64,000 nucleotides of DNA from Alteribacter populi (GCF_002352765.1 NZ_KZ293963.1:3312559-3376558), one strand, 5' to 3'. Positions 43,872 to 53,319 are shown, numbered from the stretch's first letter. Translations and numbers: made by a program. Notes: generated from the sequence alone by a model not told the origin.

Positions 43872-44732
43872 ATGATGAGAAAACGTAAAATCACCTGGTT
43901 TACCATTGTAAACACCAGCTTTATGTTACTTATGGTATTGGTAATGACTTATCCATTTATTCATATGACAGCTGTGTCGTTAAGTGCTGATTACTATGTC
44001 ATGAGAGGTGAGGTGAGTTTTTGGCCTAAGGGTTTTACAACTGGTGTATATGAGCAAGTGTTACAAAATTCTCGTATTCATACAGGCTATATAAATACTA
44101 TTATTTATGTTGTCACCGGGACAAGTCTTTCTTTGGCGGTAACAGCAATGGGTGCCTATGCGTTATCTAGAAAGCAATTGGTTTGGCGCGGTGGTTTCTC
44201 GTTCATGATTGTGTTTACGATGTTATTTTCTGGAGGTATGATTCCTACTTTTTTAGTTGTAAGAGAATTAGGAATTATCGATACACGGTGGGCGATGATC
44301 CTTCCTTCAGCAGTTTCTGCGTGGAATTTTTTTGTAATGAGGACGTTCTTTGCTAACTTACCTGTTGAATTGGAGGAATCTGGTAAAATTGATGGCTTGA
44401 ATGATATCGGAATATTTTGGCGTATCATGCTCCCATTATCAAAGCCAGTTTTAGCTACAATTGGATTATTCTATTTAGTTTTTATCTGGAATAATTTTAT
44501 GAACTCTTTACTTTATTTGCGGTCTGAAGAACTGTATCCGTTACAGATGATATTGAGGAATATCGTTATGCAAGGGCAAATGGAACAATCTGTTGACGGT
44601 AATGAAGAGGGAATTGCTTTAACCATTCAGTATGCAACAATATTAGTTTCAACAGTACCAGTTTTGTGTGTGTATCCGTTTATTCAAAAGTACTTCGTCA
44701 AAGGTGCTTTGCTAGGATCAGTAAAAGGTTAA
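43872..44732 (+). CDS. Sugar ABC transporter permease 2 (YtcP family)
   Basis: 286 residues with six membrane helices. The N-terminal helix is FMLLMVLVMTYPFIHMTAVSLS, and the EAA loop reads LEESGKIDGLNDIGIFWRIMLPLSKP. CUT1 permease of the YtcP/LplC/UgpE group, forming the channel with LplB. RBS GGGGCGAC just ahead of two ATG codons (43872 and 43875). Confidence 0.9.
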   Translation: MMRKRKITWFTIVNTSFMLLMVLVMTYPFIHMTAVSLSADYYVMRGEVSFWPKGFTTGVYEQVLQNSRIHTGYINTIIYVVTGTSLSLAVTAMGAYALSRKQLVWRGGFSFMIVFTMLFSGGMIPTFLVVRELGIIDTRWAMILPSAVSAWNFFVMRTFFANLPVELEESGKIDGLNDIGIFWRIMLPLSKPVLATIGLFYLVFIWNNFMNSLLYLRSEELYPLQMILRNIVMQGQMEQSVDGNEEGIALTIQYATILVSTVPVLCVYPFIQKYFVKGALLGSVKG

Positions 44733-44809
44733 TAAGCAGATTGAATAATAGTTTCAAAGCTGAATGGATGGCATGAAAGTGTGATTAGTAATTAGAGAGG
44801 ATGATCAAA

Positions 44810-45661
44810 GTGAAGTTTGCTGCTTTTAGTGGTGCGTTTAGAGAATACAGTATTCATGAAACAATGAAAACTGTGAAGAATCTTGGTTTTAATGGGATTG
44901 AGATTGCCTGTAAGGAACCTCATTTATCTGTTAAAACCACTCTTCCACGAGTTCAAGAAATTAAAAGGTTATCAACTGAATTAGAACTTGAAATACCTGC
45001 GTTGGGTGGTTACATGGGGAAATTTTCAACTTCAAGTGACAAGGAATGTCAGCAACAGTTAGAAGACTTTAAACAAATCTTAGAATGGGCTTCAATTTTA
45101 GATGCAGACATGATTCGTATCTTTCAAGGAGGACCCAATGCCTTTTTAGCAAAAGATTATCATTATATGAAAGCGGCATTTTGGTTAAATGAATGTGCAG
45201 TAGAAGCAAAAAAATATAATAAGAACATCGTCTTGGAAATTCATAATATCTCGTTGGTAGAAACGGTAGACAACGCATTACGTTTGTTAGAAATGATAGA
45301 TCACGAAAATGTCGGCTTGATACATGACGCAGGGAATATGTATATTACGGATACAGATTATGGGCGAGAGTCCGTTTTGAAGTTAGGGAATGATCTGTTT
45401 CATGTACATGTGAAAGATGAAAAGCGAGTAAGTGATCTATCTGAACCAGGTTCATTTATTAATTTCACTAAACATGGTGAGGAAAAGTTTACACATTGTC
45501 TACTAGGGAATGGAGAGGCAGATCATCAACCTCTCTTTGATACTCTAAAAGAGGTTGGTTATAATCAATGGCTAACACTAGAATGCAGCGCTCCTCTATC
45601 ACCTATTGAAAGACTTGGTCATGACCTTAAGAAAGTAAAAGAAATGTTATCTCATAATTAA
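44810..45661 (+). CDS. Sugar isomerase/epimerase-like TIM barrel 3
   Basis: 283 residues of the AP_endonuc_2 TIM-barrel family. Likely metal ligands lie in NIVLEIHNISL (Glu), VGLIHDAGNMY (Asp), FHVHVKDE (His) and LTLECSAPLS (Glu). An ATG at 44801 touches the ribosome site AGAGAGG, so the GTG at 44810 (MKFAAFSGAFREYS) with better spacing is preferred. The gene follows the permeases by 77 bp and precedes Gfo/Idh 4, repeating the pair seen at 28543-31360. Confidence 0.84.
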   Translation: MKFAAFSGAFREYSIHETMKTVKNLGFNGIEIACKEPHLSVKTTLPRVQEIKRLSTELELEIPALGGYMGKFSTSSDKECQQQLEDFKQILEWASILDADMIRIFQGGPNAFLAKDYHYMKAAFWLNECAVEAKKYNKNIVLEIHNISLVETVDNALRLLEMIDHENVGLIHDAGNMYITDTDYGRESVLKLGNDLFHVHVKDEKRVSDLSEPGSFINFTKHGEEKFTHCLLGNGEADHQPLFDTLKEVGYNQWLTLECSAPLSPIERLGHDLKKVKEMLSHN

Positions 45662-45753
45662 GTGTATTCATTTATATAAATTCAGCGTTAGTATCAAGAA
45701 GTACTACTTGCTCGTTTAACTTTTTAATAGAAGGTGAGAGGAGGAGTTATCAA

Positions 45754-46731
45754 ATGGTATACAAGGTTGCGATAATTGGAGCAGGAATTATCTCAAAATC
45801 ACATTTAAAAGCAATAAATGAAATTGAAAAGCTTCAAGCTGTTGCAATAGCGGACATACAAGAGAACAAACTTCAAGAACTTACTAGTGAACTTGTAAAA
45901 CCTTATACGAATTATAAAGAGATGGTGGAAACTGAAAGACCTGATATTGTAGTTATTACCTTGCCACATTTTTTACATAAAGAAGCAGCTGTTTGGTGTG
46001 CAAACCAAGGTTGTCATGTAATGTTAGAAAAACCAATGGCATTAAATTGTCTAGAATGTGATGAAATTATTAAAGCAATGAAGGAAAATAATGTTCAATT
46101 ACTTGTCGGTCATACACAACACTATATGGCAGAAAACTTAAAAGCGAAAGCGATCATTGAATCAGAGGAACTAGGTCATTTAGTAATGATAAATGATACA
46201 CGTCATTTAAATTATTATAGTCCGAAACGTCCGGCATGGTTTTTTGAAAAAGAAAAAGCAGGTGGAGGTATAATGATGAACCTTGGCTCTCACTCCATTG
46301 ATAAAATTCAATGGTTAACAGGTAGCGAGGTTACAAGTGTGAAAGCCTCACTTTCATATTATGGCCAAAAAGGAAATGTTGAAGGCAGTGGGCTTGTTTT
46401 TTTGGAAACATCTAAAAAAGTAACTGCAACCATATCGATGTCAGGGTATGCAGGAGTGCCTAAAAATCAAACGGAATTCATCTTTACAAATGGTATGTTA
46501 AAACTGTTAAGCGGACAAGGTCTTTGGGTTACTAAGGGAGGTGAATACCAAGAAATAAAAATAACAGAAACAATTAAGCCATTTCGATTGAAGTACTATG
46601 ATTTATTACGAGGTATCGAACAAAATAGAGAGTTGAACTCCTCTAACTCTTATGCAAAATCTATTATATCGGTATTGGAAACGATTTATCGTTCACATGA
46701 ATGTGGCCGTGAATTACCAGTACGAAAATAA
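45754..46731 (+). CDS. Gfo/Idh/MocA-family oxidoreductase 4
   Basis: 325 residues with a full NAD loop (AIIGAGIISKSHLKAI), MLEKPMAL near residue 95, and GGGIMMNLGSHSIDKIQWLTG. It resembles Gfo/Idh 1 most among the five island members. Probably an NAD-dependent oxidation at a sugar hydroxyl that activates the neighbouring position, working with TIM barrel 3. RBS GAGAGGAGG. Confidence 0.88.
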   Translation: MVYKVAIIGAGIISKSHLKAINEIEKLQAVAIADIQENKLQELTSELVKPYTNYKEMVETERPDIVVITLPHFLHKEAAVWCANQGCHVMLEKPMALNCLECDEIIKAMKENNVQLLVGHTQHYMAENLKAKAIIESEELGHLVMINDTRHLNYYSPKRPAWFFEKEKAGGGIMMNLGSHSIDKIQWLTGSEVTSVKASLSYYGQKGNVEGSGLVFLETSKKVTATISMSGYAGVPKNQTEFIFTNGMLKLLSGQGLWVTKGGEYQEIKITETIKPFRLKYYDLLRGIEQNRELNSSNSYAKSIISVLETIYRSHECGRELPVRK

Positions 46732-46761
46732 GACCTAATGAGTTAATAGGCACTTGATTAT

Positions 46762-47997
46762 GTGTGTCGTGTTATTCATATGTTATCGAAGGGTGTTTTT
46801 CTATCATACATTAAGGGGGAGTTTACGATATTAATTAAAAATGGGAACGTGATTACTCCTTATGGAATTTGCAATTCATCTATTTTAACAAAAAAAGGAA
46901 AAATAACCAGGGTATCTAAAGATATTTCTACACCTTCTGATGAGGAAGTTATAGATGCAAAAGGGAAAATGGTATTTCCGGGTTTTATTGACTTGCATAT
47001 TCATGGTGGGCACGGGATTGATATATGTGATCAAAATGCAGACCTGAAGACTTTTTGTGAATATCAGCTAAAGCATGGAACTACTTCTCTATTACTTACG
47101 ACTCGGACAATGGAAACAAATAAAATAGAGAGTACCCTTTTAAGACTTAAAGAGTCTATTGATTATTTATCTCGATTCAACAAAATAAATATCTTGGGTA
47201 TTCACTTAGAAGGTCCATTTTTAAGTCAAAAGTATAAGGGCGCACAGAATCCCGAGAATTTACAAGCACCATCAAAAGAAATATTAAAAAAATGGATGCA
47301 GATTTCAGGGAACAATATGAGGATGATCACACTTGCTCCTGAATTAGAGAATGCCGAAGAAGTAATAAAATTTCTAAAACAGAACGGAATCGTTGTTTCA
47401 GCAGGACACTCAGATGCGACATACGATCAAATGGAAGAGGCGATTAACTGGGGGGTGAGTCATGTTACGCATTTTTTTAATGGGATGAGGGGGTTTCACC
47501 ACCGCGAGCCTGGAATTCTAGGCGCTTCGTTATTATCTGACAAAGTGACCACAGAAATCATATTAGATACTATCCATTCGCACCCAATGGCTGCAAAGTT
47601 GTTGGTGAAAAACAAGAAAGCTGAAGGCGTAGCCTTAATTACTGATTCTGTTCGGGCAACGGGGATGGCTGATGGTGAATATGTAACTGAAAACAGAATG
47701 TTATGCGTGAAAGACGGAATTGTGCGAAATTCAGAGGGGAACCTTGCAGGTAGTACATTAACGATGAATGAGGCTGTTAAAAATGTAATTGAATTATTGC
47801 AATTACCTTATCCGGAAGTGGCACAAATGGCAAGTTTAACGCCAGCTACAATTTTAGGAATTGATCATGAAAAAGGATCAATTGAAGTAGGAAAAGATGC
47901 AGATATCGTCATATTAAACAGCGATTTCGAAGTAGAATATTCTATCTGCGAAGGGGAAATTTCCTATAAGCGTAGTGAATCAATACTAAAGAAATAG
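46762..47997 (+). CDS. nagA: N-acetylglucosamine-6-phosphate deacetylase, NagA 2
   Basis: Amidohydrolase of NagA type with FPGFIDLHIHGGHG (H-x-H metal pair), HLEGPFLSQKYKGAQ, VSAGHSDATYDQ, VTHFFNGMRGFHHREPG and catalytic Asp in LITDSVRATG. The open frame starts at 46762, but family members begin ILIKNGNVITP. The only good ribosome site (AAGGGGGAG, 46814-46821) is 7 bases before an ATA codon at 46828, so translation may start at ATA, or the start was ATG and has mutated. ATG 46780 is the next alternative. The gene is followed by the ROK kinase after 8 bp, a standard GlcNAc salvage pair. Confidence 0.86.
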   Translation: MCRVIHMLSKGVFLSYIKGEFTILIKNGNVITPYGICNSSILTKKGKITRVSKDISTPSDEEVIDAKGKMVFPGFIDLHIHGGHGIDICDQNADLKTFCEYQLKHGTTSLLLTTRTMETNKIESTLLRLKESIDYLSRFNKINILGIHLEGPFLSQKYKGAQNPENLQAPSKEILKKWMQISGNNMRMITLAPELENAEEVIKFLKQNGIVVSAGHSDATYDQMEEAINWGVSHVTHFFNGMRGFHHREPGILGASLLSDKVTTEIILDTIHSHPMAAKLLVKNKKAEGVALITDSVRATGMADGEYVTENRMLCVKDGIVRNSEGNLAGSTLTMNEAVKNVIELLQLPYPEVAQMASLTPATILGIDHEKGSIEVGKDADIVILNSDFEVEYSICEGEISYKRSESILKK

Positions 47998-48005
47998 GTG
48001 AAAAC

Positions 48006-48962
48006 ATGGAGGAGTACAGTATTGGGATTGATATTGGTGGAACGAAAATATTAATGGGAATCATGAACGATAAAGCGGACATTATTCATACCCATCGAAT
48101 TCCCACACCTAAATCTGGAAAAGATAATTTGTTAAGGGAGTTAAAGGAAAATCTTAAAGAATTTTTACAGATTGCCGATAACGAAAATATGCATATCAAA
48201 GGTATCGGTATCGGAGTTGCTGGGGTGGTAAGTGCGGAAGGAATGATATTAAAAGGAGCAAATATTCCGGGGTGGAGAAATATTAACCTATATAAAGAAA
48301 TATCTACCATCACTCATTTACCCGTTTGGATAGAAAATGATGTTAACGCTCTCACAATTGGCGAGTACTACGTTGGAATAAAAGAGAAGGAAAAGGATAT
48401 TATTTGCTTATCGATAGGCACGGGGGTCGGTGGAGGGGTCATATCTAATCATGTTTTATTAAAAGGTAGTAACGGTGAAGGTGGCGAGCTAGGGCATATT
48501 ACAGTGAACTTTAATGGACCTGTTTGCAAGTGTGGTAACAAAGGTTGCTTAGAAACCTATGCCTCAGGTAACGGGGTTGCTGAGAGAATGGTGTCATTAT
48601 TAAGTGAGAATAACACAGCTACTAATCATCATCTGCTAGATTCGTATGAAATAAACAGTTTGCAGGTATTTAAATGGTATCATGAGAAATTACCAGAAGC
48701 GGTTACTGTAGTGGAAGAGATGCTAAGTGCTTTAACTTCAGCTACCAAGTCCTTAATACGGATATTTAACCCTACCACTATTATATTTGCTGGCGGTGTT
48801 ATCACTAATTCAGAATGGATCCTTAAAGAAATTAAATATCGTTTATATTCTTCTAATGATGTACCTAACTTGGAGCAAGTACAACTAAGAACCTCCCCTT
48901 TTAAAGATAACGCAGGGTTGATTGGTGCTGCATGTCAACCTTGGAAAAAAACTACTAATTAA
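48006..48962 (+). CDS. ROK-family sugar kinase (N-acetylhexosamine kinase-like)
   Basis: 318 residues. ATP-binding start IGIDIGGTKILMGIM, catalytic Asp in WIENDVNALTIGEYY, GTGVGGGVI, and the ROK zinc motif with HITVNFNGPVCKCGNKGCLE. It phosphorylates a hexose or N-acetylhexosamine (GlcNAc or ManNAc) at C6, giving the substrate for NagA 2. RBS TAGGTGAAAACATGG, coupled to nagA. Confidence 0.9.
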   Translation: MEEYSIGIDIGGTKILMGIMNDKADIIHTHRIPTPKSGKDNLLRELKENLKEFLQIADNENMHIKGIGIGVAGVVSAEGMILKGANIPGWRNINLYKEISTITHLPVWIENDVNALTIGEYYVGIKEKEKDIICLSIGTGVGGGVISNHVLLKGSNGEGGELGHITVNFNGPVCKCGNKGCLETYASGNGVAERMVSLLSENNTATNHHLLDSYEINSLQVFKWYHEKLPEAVTVVEEMLSALTSATKSLIRIFNPTTIIFAGGVITNSEWILKEIKYRLYSSNDVPNLEQVQLRTSPFKDNAGLIGAACQPWKKTTN

Positions 48963-49002
48963 ATGTTTACTTCCGATTAAGCCGTGTCATTTGTTTTGAA
49001 TT

Positions 49003-49022
49003 AGAGACAAATTAAAGACTTA
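49003..49022 (+). promoter_or_regulatory. Island operator copy 7
   Basis: AGAGAC at 49003-49008 and AAAGAC at 49014-49019, 11-bp phase, followed by TTAACTATATAGG. It lies about 85 bp before Gfo/Idh 5. Confidence 0.5.
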
Positions 49023-49103
49023 ACTATATAGGATGGATGTTTAAAATGTTAGATAAACAATGAAACCTTGATACATAGGTTAAAAGTCACGGGGGGGGAT
49101 AGT

Positions 49104-50009
49104 ATGTCAGATGAATTAAAAATAGGGATGATCGGGTTAGATACATCACACTGTTCAGCATTTACTAAATTGCTTAATGATCCCAGTGAAAAATTTGCGA
49201 TTTCTGGTGGAAGAGTGACGGTAGGGTATCCCGGAGGATCTGCTGATATTGAACTTAGTTATTCTCGTGTAGACAAAGTAACAAGTAAACTCCGTGACGA
49301 GTATGGAGTGAAAATTGTAGATTCTATTGAAGCAGTTGCAGAAAACGTAGATGCAATAATGATTACTTCTGTTGATGGAAGGATTCGTTTAAAAGAGTTT
49401 GAAAAAGTAGTTTCTTATGGAAAGCCTGTGTATATTAGTAAACCTTTTACATGTTCTACTTCTGATGCAAAAAAGATCGTAAATCTGGCTTCTGAACATC
49501 ATGTCTCGTTAATGACTTGTTCCATACTTAGATATGCAGAGTCTTTTACTCAAACAGTACATAAAGCAGGACAAGAGACGGTATATGGTGCTGATATGTT
49601 TGGCCCAATGAATATCGAACCGACACAGCCTGGTTTTTTTTGGTACGGAATTCATACAGTTGAAATGTTGTATTCTGTTCTAGGTAATGATTGCAAAAGT
49701 GTGCATGTAACAACGAATGAAGACCAAGATATTGCCATAGGTGTATGGGAGAATGGGGCCGTAGGAACTGTTAGAGGGAATCGTAAAGGGAATGACCAAT
49801 TCGGAGCTCTTATACATACCGATGCCGGTACTCACTTTGTTAATACAAATTCTCACCCTAAATCAAAGTATGCGAGTACTTTAGAAAAAATCATTCACAT
49901 GTTTAAAACAGGGGAACAACCTGTAGATCTTCAACAATCCATTGAAACTATTCGATTTATTGAAGCCGCGAATGAGAGTCGCAGGAATGGGAAGGTTGTT
50001 CACTTATAG
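49104..50009 (+). CDS. Gfo/Idh-like oxidoreductase 5, divergent
   Basis: 301 residues. The cofactor loop reads GMIGLDTSHCSAF instead of GxGxxG, and YISKPF stands where EKP usually lies. The C-terminal domain is short. It is thus a second Gfo/Idh-like protein with an altered nucleotide-binding motif. An upstream TTG (49068) is in frame, but the G-rich ribosome site (eight G at 49091-49098) fits ATG 49104. It directly precedes the sulfatase gene. Confidence 0.75.
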   Translation: MSDELKIGMIGLDTSHCSAFTKLLNDPSEKFAISGGRVTVGYPGGSADIELSYSRVDKVTSKLRDEYGVKIVDSIEAVAENVDAIMITSVDGRIRLKEFEKVVSYGKPVYISKPFTCSTSDAKKIVNLASEHHVSLMTCSILRYAESFTQTVHKAGQETVYGADMFGPMNIEPTQPGFFWYGIHTVEMLYSVLGNDCKSVHVTTNEDQDIAIGVWENGAVGTVRGNRKGNDQFGALIHTDAGTHFVNTNSHPKSKYASTLEKIIHMFKTGEQPVDLQQSIETIRFIEAANESRRNGKVVHL

Positions 50010-50088
50010 TTTAGGTAAGGTATTGATGGGATTGAAAAGGATGGAACTAATTAGGGGTTATTCAATATAGATTTAAGGAGAGGGAAGA

Positions 50089-51477
50089 ATGGCGAAAAAA
50101 AGACCGAATATTGTTTATATTATGAGTGATGATCATGCTACGCAAGCAATCAGTTCCTATGGTAGCAAAATTAATGAGACTCCGAATATAGATCGACTTG
50201 CTAAAGAGGGGAAACGATTTGATCATGTTTACTGTACTAATGCGCTATGTGCACCTAGTCGAGCAACGGTATTAACAGGTAATTATAGTCACGTCAATGG
50301 TGTTCGAGGGTTGTCTGATCGATTTGATGGTCGTCAGCAAACGTTTCCTAAACTTTTGCAACAAGATGGATACCAAACTGCCCTAGTAGGAAAATGGCAC
50401 CTTGGTCATGGTGGACATAGTGATCCTACAGGTTTTGATTATTGGAATGTTTTTCCTCGTCAAGGTGCCTATTATAATCCAGTTATGATGCAAGAAAATA
50501 AAGAAAAAAAGGTAGAGGGGTACGCTTCTGATGTTATTACAGAAGATGCTATTCAATGGTTAGATAATAGGGACAAATCACAACCGTTTTTGCTCATGTT
50601 GCACCATAAAGCACCGCATCGTCCATGGGATCCACCTGAACGTTATAAGGATTTGTATGAAGATAGTACATTTCCCGAGCCAGAAACGTTTAATCAAAGT
50701 GATGATAAGCGGTCGAAAGCAGCCCAGATAGCAGATATGCGAATTGAGGACATGAACGAAAGGGATGTAAAGGGTGTTCCACCGGAGGGGCTGACAAAAG
50801 AGGAAATAAAAAGTTGGAAATATCAGAGGTATATAAAAGATTATTTACGCTGTGTTACTGCGATGGATGACAATATTGGATCCTTGTTAGATTACTTAGA
50901 TGAACATAACCTTACTGAGGATACGATTGTTGTTTATACATCGGATCAAGGATTCTTCCTTGGGGAACACGGATGGTATGATAAACGATTCATGTATGAG
51001 GAATCATTGCGAATGCCGTTTTTAATCCGCTATCCGAAAGAGATTGAACCAGGCACAACATCAAAAGAAATGATTATTAATAATGACTTTGCACCGACGC
51101 TACTACACTTTACGGGTGTGAACCCTAATGAAGAAATGCAAGGTGAGAGTTTTAAATCTATTTGTACAGGGAGTGTTCCTGAAAATTGGAGAAAGTCAGT
51201 CTACTATAGGTATTGGGAACATTTAAAGGAACATTACGTATGTGCTCATTTCGGAATACGTACTGAACGATACAAACTTATTTATTACTATGGAGATCCT
51301 CTAGATGTAAAAGGAGCTCTTCAACAAAAGACTGAACCTGAATGGGAATTATTTGATTTACAAAAAGACCCATTAGAAATCAATAATGTATACAAAGATC
51401 CAAATTATCATGAAACTTTGCAAGAATTAAAACAAGAGTTAAATCGTTTGAGAGAATACTATAAAGAAACACAGTAA
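50089..51477 (+). CDS. Cytoplasmic type I sulfatase
   Basis: 462 residues of the alkaline-phosphatase/arylsulfatase family. It has metal ligands in NIVYIMSDDH, the formylglycine motif CAPSRATVLTG (Cys 54), KWHLGHGG, and SDQGFFLGEHGWYDK. No signal peptide is present, so it works inside the cell on an imported sulfated sugar. The Cys-type site needs oxidation to formylglycine by the FGE encoded at 53457. It resembles enzymes acting on sulfated glycosaminoglycan or GlcNAc-sulfate units, but the exact position specificity is not readable. RBS AAGGAGAGGG. Confidence 0.9.
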   Translation: MAKKRPNIVYIMSDDHATQAISSYGSKINETPNIDRLAKEGKRFDHVYCTNALCAPSRATVLTGNYSHVNGVRGLSDRFDGRQQTFPKLLQQDGYQTALVGKWHLGHGGHSDPTGFDYWNVFPRQGAYYNPVMMQENKEKKVEGYASDVITEDAIQWLDNRDKSQPFLLMLHHKAPHRPWDPPERYKDLYEDSTFPEPETFNQSDDKRSKAAQIADMRIEDMNERDVKGVPPEGLTKEEIKSWKYQRYIKDYLRCVTAMDDNIGSLLDYLDEHNLTEDTIVVYTSDQGFFLGEHGWYDKRFMYEESLRMPFLIRYPKEIEPGTTSKEMIINNDFAPTLLHFTGVNPNEEMQGESFKSICTGSVPENWRKSVYYRYWEHLKEHYVCAHFGIRTERYKLIYYYGDPLDVKGALQQKTEPEWELFDLQKDPLEINNVYKDPNYHETLQELKQELNRLREYYKETQ

Positions 51478-51501
51478 GCAGAGTGTCTACTGGTCTATAG
51501 T

Positions 51502-51520
51502 TAAGACCTTGAATAGACTT
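51502..51520 (+). promoter_or_regulatory. Island operator copy 8
   Basis: TAAGAC at 51502-51507 and ATAGAC at 51513-51518, 11-bp phase, about 150 bp before the second solute-binding protein gene. Confidence 0.45.
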
Positions 51521-51671
51521 TTTGGATGTTATTACGCTTTAAACAGTATTATAAAATCTTTTTGTGATTCTAGTGATTTGCTGTATAAAAGAGGTTGATG
51601 TAAAAATTTCTTTTAAATGTTACTGGATTTGAGGGTTACGAATGGACAAAATAAAAATGAGGAGATGTTTT

Positions 51672-53249
51672 ATGAAGGTAAACATTAGGCTCGCGACGTT
51701 AATTGTATTCGTGTTATCCGTAGCTTTGATGGTTGGTTGTAGTGATAGTGAAGAAGTGAGTCAAAGTGATGACTTAAACGCAGAAGAAGAACAAGATAGT
51801 AATGAAAATAATGAAAATAATGAAAACAGTGAGTCAGGGGATAGGCTGTTTGAAGAGATGACGGAATTAAGCATGTTTAATAGAAATCATCCTAGTTGGG
51901 CTTATGATGAAGATCAATATGTTTGGGAGTGGTTAACTGAAAAAACAAATGTGGAGCTAGATATGATGGCTGTAGAAGGTTCCAACTATATAGAACAACT
52001 GAATCTTACGATCGCTTCTGGTGACATGCCGGATATTTACTGGGCATTAGACTTTGATGTGTTTAACCGGTTTGGTCAAGATGGTGCTTTTGTCGATATG
52101 GAAGAGTACAAAGACATCATGCCTAACATGTTTAAGGTGCTAGAAGAAGACCCAACCATTAAAGCCCCTGCAGTGTCTGCTGATGGTGCTTTATATGTTG
52201 CTCCTTCTTTCAATGATGGCGATTCTAATAGAAGAAGCTATCTTTATCGTAAAGATATTTTCGAAAAACATAATCTAGACCAGCCTGCTACTTGGGGAGA
52301 ATTGTATGAAGTTTCTAAAGAGTTACAAGAAATTTATCCAGGGAGCCACCCGTTCGTATTTAGAAATGATTTCGGACATTTCCATATGATGGCGCCTCAA
52401 TTCGACCTGCCACATAGTGAATTTTATTTAGACCCAGAGACAGAGCAGTGGACGTTTGCTCCTGTTGAGGGTGAATACAAAGTTATGGTTGAGTGGCTAA
52501 ATACATTTTATGAAGAAGGAATTATCCCGCCAACTTGGTTAAGTGATAATAGAGATGACTGGGAGGAATACCTTACAAGCGATAGAAGTTTCATTTCCGT
52601 TGATTATCTCAGTGCAATGGATGGATTGAATAGTACCATGCAAAAAGAAAATGACGAATTTTTAATAGGATTTATGCCGCCTCCTGCTGGGTATGATGGT
52701 GCACCACAACATAATTTTGAAGGTACAAATGTAAAACGCGGAATGGCTGTATCAACATTATCTGATAATATTGAAGATGCCTTAAAGTACATCGATTGGC
52801 ATTATACAGAAGAAGCAATAGATTTTTTAACATTAGGGAAAGAAGGCGTGACACACGAAGTGGTAGATGGTGAAGTGGAAATGCTTTATGATTCACGAGA
52901 AAGTTTCAACCAAGAAACAGGTGTAAGTACGAATGGAGCATTCATTTCATTTAATGATTTTGAGTCTGTTCACGCATTTGCATCCGATGAACTTAACCTA
53001 GGTTTTGAACAAGCTGGAGATTACGATGCACCCCAGGTTCTAACTGCTCCAACGTTAAATTCATCTGAAAATTCAGAAACATCTATTGTGAGAGAATCAA
53101 TTAATACGCATTTTGAAGAAAATATAGGTCGGTTTATTATAGGTGAAAGAAGTTTAGATGAATGGGATGACTACATTGAGGAGCTCAATGATATTGGCTT
53201 ACAGGAATTGTTGGACACGTATCAGGGTTCCTATGAGCGAATTCAATAA
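51672..53249 (+). CDS. Sugar ABC transporter solute-binding lipoprotein 2
   Basis: 525 residues. Signal peptide and lipobox LSVALMVGC, acidic linker, and a domain near-identical in pattern to the protein at 41174 (both share LSMFNRNHPSW and RFIIGERSLDEWD). An upstream ATG (51642) is in frame, but GAGGAG places the start at 51672. It is a stand-alone duplicate without its own permeases, so it presumably uses the permease pair at 42900-44732, widening the substrate range. The first lies about 10.5 kb away. Confidence 0.9.
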   Translation: MKVNIRLATLIVFVLSVALMVGCSDSEEVSQSDDLNAEEEQDSNENNENNENSESGDRLFEEMTELSMFNRNHPSWAYDEDQYVWEWLTEKTNVELDMMAVEGSNYIEQLNLTIASGDMPDIYWALDFDVFNRFGQDGAFVDMEEYKDIMPNMFKVLEEDPTIKAPAVSADGALYVAPSFNDGDSNRRSYLYRKDIFEKHNLDQPATWGELYEVSKELQEIYPGSHPFVFRNDFGHFHMMAPQFDLPHSEFYLDPETEQWTFAPVEGEYKVMVEWLNTFYEEGIIPPTWLSDNRDDWEEYLTSDRSFISVDYLSAMDGLNSTMQKENDEFLIGFMPPPAGYDGAPQHNFEGTNVKRGMAVSTLSDNIEDALKYIDWHYTEEAIDFLTLGKEGVTHEVVDGEVEMLYDSRESFNQETGVSTNGAFISFNDFESVHAFASDELNLGFEQAGDYDAPQVLTAPTLNSSENSETSIVRESINTHFEENIGRFIIGERSLDEWDDYIEELNDIGLQELLDTYQGSYERIQ

Positions 53250-53284
53250 TAAGTAGGCTAATGACCGGTAGTCAATTTAGGTTT

Positions 53285-53298
53285 TAAAAGCGTTTACA
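53285..53298. promoter_or_regulatory. cre-like (CcpA) site
   Basis: On the minus strand TGTAAACGCTTTTA matches the cre consensus TGWAANCGNTNWCA at all but one position. It lies between the second binding-protein gene and the FGE gene. Confidence 0.5.
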
Positions 53299-53319
53299 AA
53301 ATAGTGATGTTTAAAAGAT

